Below the pieces are notes generated by a model. That model ran no database searches, was not told the origin of the DNA, and worked only from the letters and a program-made list of their open reading frames with translations. Source: JAHDHW01 sp965220465 (GTDB taxonomy: Bacteria; Bacteroidota; Bacteroidia; Chitinophagales; Saprospiraceae). From it: a stretch of 64,000 nt of DNA. The first letter of the stretch is position 1. The number at the start of each line of letters is the position of its first letter. The stretch spans positions 91,455 through 155,454 of the forward strand of contig CBDCPZ010000007.1 of assembly GCA_965220465.1 (NCBI GenBank). Reading direction: 5' to 3'. The position numbers and the translations under genes are program-made. Shown in pieces: positions 63,901 to 64,000 of this stretch.

Positions 63901-64000
63901 TTGCAATCCAGCGGAGGGCTTGATTATCAATGGTTTCATGATGGAAATCCGATTGGAGGTAATGCTCCCAGTATCGTTGTATCACAGGAAGGAGTTTATT
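60934..64000 (+). CDS. Giant PKD/SprB-type surface adhesin 3, N-terminal part (runs off the window)
   Basis: An open frame of 1022 codons from ATG 60934 to the window edge, without a stop. The signal peptide MKTKKISIFLFFFILSITLN differs from adhesin 2 at one residue. Beyond about residue 100 the protein is much closer to adhesin 1 (for example ILEDFYVEGPIEIC and ADNPDDYCVDNYSVFVEVPAMTPP). It contains a PKD unit (YTWDFGNGISSSEVDVEHTY). The C-terminus, presumably a type B sorting domain, is outside the window. Confidence 0.88.
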   Translation, partial: MKTKKISIFLFFFILSITLNAQDYSIIGPTEMCEGDCANYYLVDAAGNTVLNEVGWGGIFGQGVIIWQSSAIICSADENGHYIYVVDVLLDTIAELYIETILSFQPKIIALSSAYCPVDSMSGGTNSCDQVCANTTITYTTEINNLGQSIIWTVSGAESYTVDGNDVTVTWGEPGNGQVAVEVSPLGNNLFTISCGMYQSASPGDADGGGFVYIDGPAPPLMYYDIEVVGPNNYSTIISFAEDVNIFDGLAPGTYTATVNSSLGTNHGCTFTITESDFPCNLSAAIDIENASDCQSCDASMTAVTIGGTGPFSYEWQTISGNVIANTQTLTLCPTEDYFYLIITDLDNGCSAMASEEVGCDAPSCWGVNSICVDILANPEAAFETNPPFINGVVEICEGQTVLFENMTTGAATYTWDFGNGISSSEVDVEHTYLSSGTYEVMLIARNDCFCSDTTFITVIVEGTISPKINCAGTICTNTEVTYSTVADCSIFNWNISSNGAIISGGGLSDNYITVVWGTGPEGLIELSVDGCNDDYCLETMFESIPIIDDNAIIKGPEKVCKSAEVIYSITGYTGTEFNWTVSAYASIKSGQGTNEITVSWPDFIPSAQPWVAVDYESCYLGCGGGDTLLVNILEDFYVEGPIEICLNETVDFFSKTRGIFGNPVSSNWTIYDNNNSVVSTSAGATDNFNVNWTFGSGNFTIHAEADNPDDYCVDNYSVFVEVPAMTPPPLGISGPATICPGESYSYSAIESGPGFQYTWYVSNGTSNIILNGQTINITWAASPPYNLAVTQTNRSGLACESADVGMGLQNISSVTVDGTGEVCHEEIGTYTATAYELVDYVWQTIPNDAGTVISGENTDAVEIQWHLAGNFEVQVNVCGIIGVYNVLVNPKPVPQVIFDDPCPGELTLVQTTIAYSAYEWLNEAGGTIATTPTVDLGTGYYEVIVTDANGCTENQTFYIGKLPNPYTTISTPDFGTFCQNGGSMTLYSLQSSGGLDYQWFHDGNPIGGNAPSIVVSQEGVY

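Noticed and set aside
1..64000. tRNA, rRNA or phage genes
   Set aside because: No cloverleaf, rRNA segment, integrase or phage structural gene was recognised; short tRNA-like folds could still be missed by eye.

Overview
The window is chromosomal DNA from a low-GC member of the Bacteroidota, probably a Saprospiria- or Cytophaga-like environmental bacterium. The support is direct: many large secreted proteins end in type IX secretion (T9SS) sorting domains of type A and type B, there are SprB-type repeats, a propeller-type LytS kinase with a LytTR regulator, and promoters of the Bacteroidota TTTG / TAnnTTTG type. No rRNA, tRNA, CRISPR array or phage was seen.

1-18.6 kb is a sulfur-handling island. 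It holds the end of a rhodanese, a TRIC-type membrane protein, a Crp/Fnr regulator, two SulP anion transporters, three persulfide-dioxygenase-like MBL/rhodanese fusions, a molybdoenzyme with a fused FeS/NrfD subunit (like the sulfite-oxidising SoeABC), a single-domain rhodanese and a 1-Cys peroxiredoxin. Read together, the genes suggest persulfide to sulfite to sulfate, with sulfate export by SulP. A second sulfur group (thioredoxin plus two YeeE/YedE proteins) lies at 38.2-39.7 kb. Four start points in these two groups carry a TGTGA-N6-TCAC(A/T) palindrome. In three of them its centre is exactly 36.5 nt from the end of a -7 element, so one Crp/Fnr regulon is likely. One MBL/rhodanese copy (15482-16894) keeps full length but has lost all eight active-site metal-ligand positions, which makes it a pseudoenzyme.

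18.8-38.1 kb is accessory DNA. It has an MFS transporter, a complete IS4-family element with 10-bp target duplications (20114-21578), a second IS4-family element with a frameshifted transposase and 9-bp duplications (28789-29947), T9SS cargo proteins (one with FG-GAP and eight 70-aa repeats, one with two LecA-like domains, one with SprB repeats), an FGE-like secreted protein, small exported proteins, and a LytS/LytTR pair. Five minus-strand promoters here share a long element that ends exactly 19 nt before the -7 box. I know of no description of this element, and it is the strongest candidate for an undescribed regulatory system.

39.7-46.3 kb holds a TPR histidine kinase, a T9SS glycan- or surface-type protein, an Omp28-like protein and a 53-aa membrane protein with a textbook promoter.

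46.3-64.0 kb is a tandem array of three giant PKD/SprB-type adhesins with type B sorting domains; the third runs off the window. They share near-identical intergenic DNA and a near-identical C-terminus, differ in the number of 51-aa repeats (5 against 10), and are mosaic, which points to recent duplication and gene conversion.
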